Assembly (NCBI RefSeq): GCF_963678635.1
Contig: NC_087066.1
Span: 21,485,996 to 21,549,995 of the forward strand
Length of the DNA: 64,000 nt
Direction: 5' to 3'
DNA from: Symsagittifera roscoffensis
Taxonomy: Eukaryota; Xenacoelomorpha; Acoela; Convolutidae
Shown: positions 63,744 to 64,000 of the stretch, in pieces
Layout: each line of letters starts with the position of its first letter
How positions within the stretch are numbered: position 1 is the first letter of the stretch
Made by a program: the position numbers and the translations under genes
Notes under the pieces: model-generated
Seen by the model: only the letters and a program-made list of their open reading frames with translations
Told to the model about the DNA's origin: nothing
Databases searched by the model: none

Positions 63744-64000
63744 TTGGAAAACAGACTACTAGTGGAAAACAGCACAAGCAGAGCAGGCAATGGCGGATGC
63801 CAACCTGTTGTACAAAAGAAGCCTGTGGAAGTTGAGGATTTTGTAGCATCAGAGAAGCTTATGGAACTCAAGGAGCTTGTGGTACTGGAGAAGTTTGGGA
63901 AACCTCGGGAAATTGAGACACTAGAGAAACTTATGATACTAAAAGAATTTGTTGTGCTCGAGGACCTTATGGTACTGGAGGAGTGTGTGGTGATGGAGAT
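63744..64000 (+). CDS. Partial open frame with six-residue repeats, running off the right edge
   Basis: Open from just after a TGA at 63741-63743 to the window end, with no ATG before the repeats, so it would be an internal or terminal exon or a repeat-born frame. From about 63852 an 18-bp period encodes hexapeptides such as EKLMEL, KELVVL, EKLMIL, KEFVVL and EDLMVL, alternating charged and aliphatic residues, a pattern suited to a coiled coil. At least seven units are visible. The upstream CT-rich tract would fit a splice acceptor region. No known family recognised. Confidence 0.35.
   Translation, partial: MENRLLVENSTSRAGNGGCQPVVQKKPVEVEDFVASEKLMELKELVVLEKFGKPREIETLEKLMILKEFVVLEDLMVLEECVVME
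63852..64000 (+). repeat. 18-bp tandem repeat (minisatellite)
   Basis: About eight imperfect 18-bp units built on GAG(A/G)AGCTTATGGTACTGG-type sequence, continuing past the window edge. Confidence 0.75.

Noticed and set aside
63559-63849. 96-residue minus-strand protein at the right end
   Set aside because: Overlaps the repeat-bearing plus frame and lacks any motif; Cys/Leu-rich content follows from local composition.

Overview
Origin. This is AT-rich, gene-poor, repeat-dense nuclear DNA of an invertebrate animal. It carries a Polinton/Maverick element, Ty3-type and BEL/Pao-type LTR retrotransposon remains, small inverted-repeat DNA transposons, tRNA-derived SINE-like repeats and two Golgi-type glycosyltransferase genes. 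BEL/Pao elements are known only from animals. I cannot name the species or phylum from the sequence alone.

Layout. 1-13 kb: two intronless, paralogous FUT8-like (GT23) fucosyltransferase genes on the minus strand (3313-1565 and 12960-11197). Between them lie non-coding DNA, several copies of a dispersed repeat (called R1 here), two small transposons with 8-bp target duplications, and a Ty3 LTR-gag fragment. 13-24 kb: retrotransposon debris. It includes a palindrome made of two LTR-PBS junctions, a BEL/Pao gag-protease remnant (14.87-17.2 kb), and two tandem degraded Ty3 gag regions on the minus strand with LTR-like flanks. 23,797-42,084: an 18.3-kb Polinton with perfect outer terminal inverted repeats and a 6-bp target duplication (AATTTT). 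It sits in an LTR-like repeat whose neighbouring copy (about 19.6 kb) preserves an empty site. 43.3-49.3 kb: a complete but dead Ty3-type LTR retrotransposon. 49.9-64 kb: mostly non-coding, with old repeats, SINE-like copies, minisatellites, one R1 copy and an open reading frame of six-residue repeats running off the right edge.

The Polinton. The minus strand carries a tightly packed set. Read from 33.5 down to 25.1 kb it is: a PC4-like putative ssDNA-binding protein; a protein with HUH-endonuclease-like motifs; an HD/GPGY protein; a DEDD-exonuclease-like protein; several small proteins; a two-segment membrane protein; the packaging ATPase; a small basic protein; an acidic-tailed protein broken by a homopolymer frameshift; the DDE integrase; a 599-residue virion-protein candidate; and the adenain-like cysteine protease. 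Neighbouring frames overlap by exactly 11 nt three times and are separated by exactly 2 nt twice. The plus strand carries a small frameshifted gene and a zinc-finger/EndoVII-like/PolB fusion. The polymerase gene is split by a 673-bp, phase-matched GT-AG intron made largely of A and T runs. Three E2F-consensus sites lie just upstream of it. Together the genes outline a virus-like life cycle: integrase for insertion, protein-primed PolB with accessory DNA-binding and nuclease proteins for replication, and ATPase, protease and capsid candidate for virion assembly. Only one large structural protein is visible.
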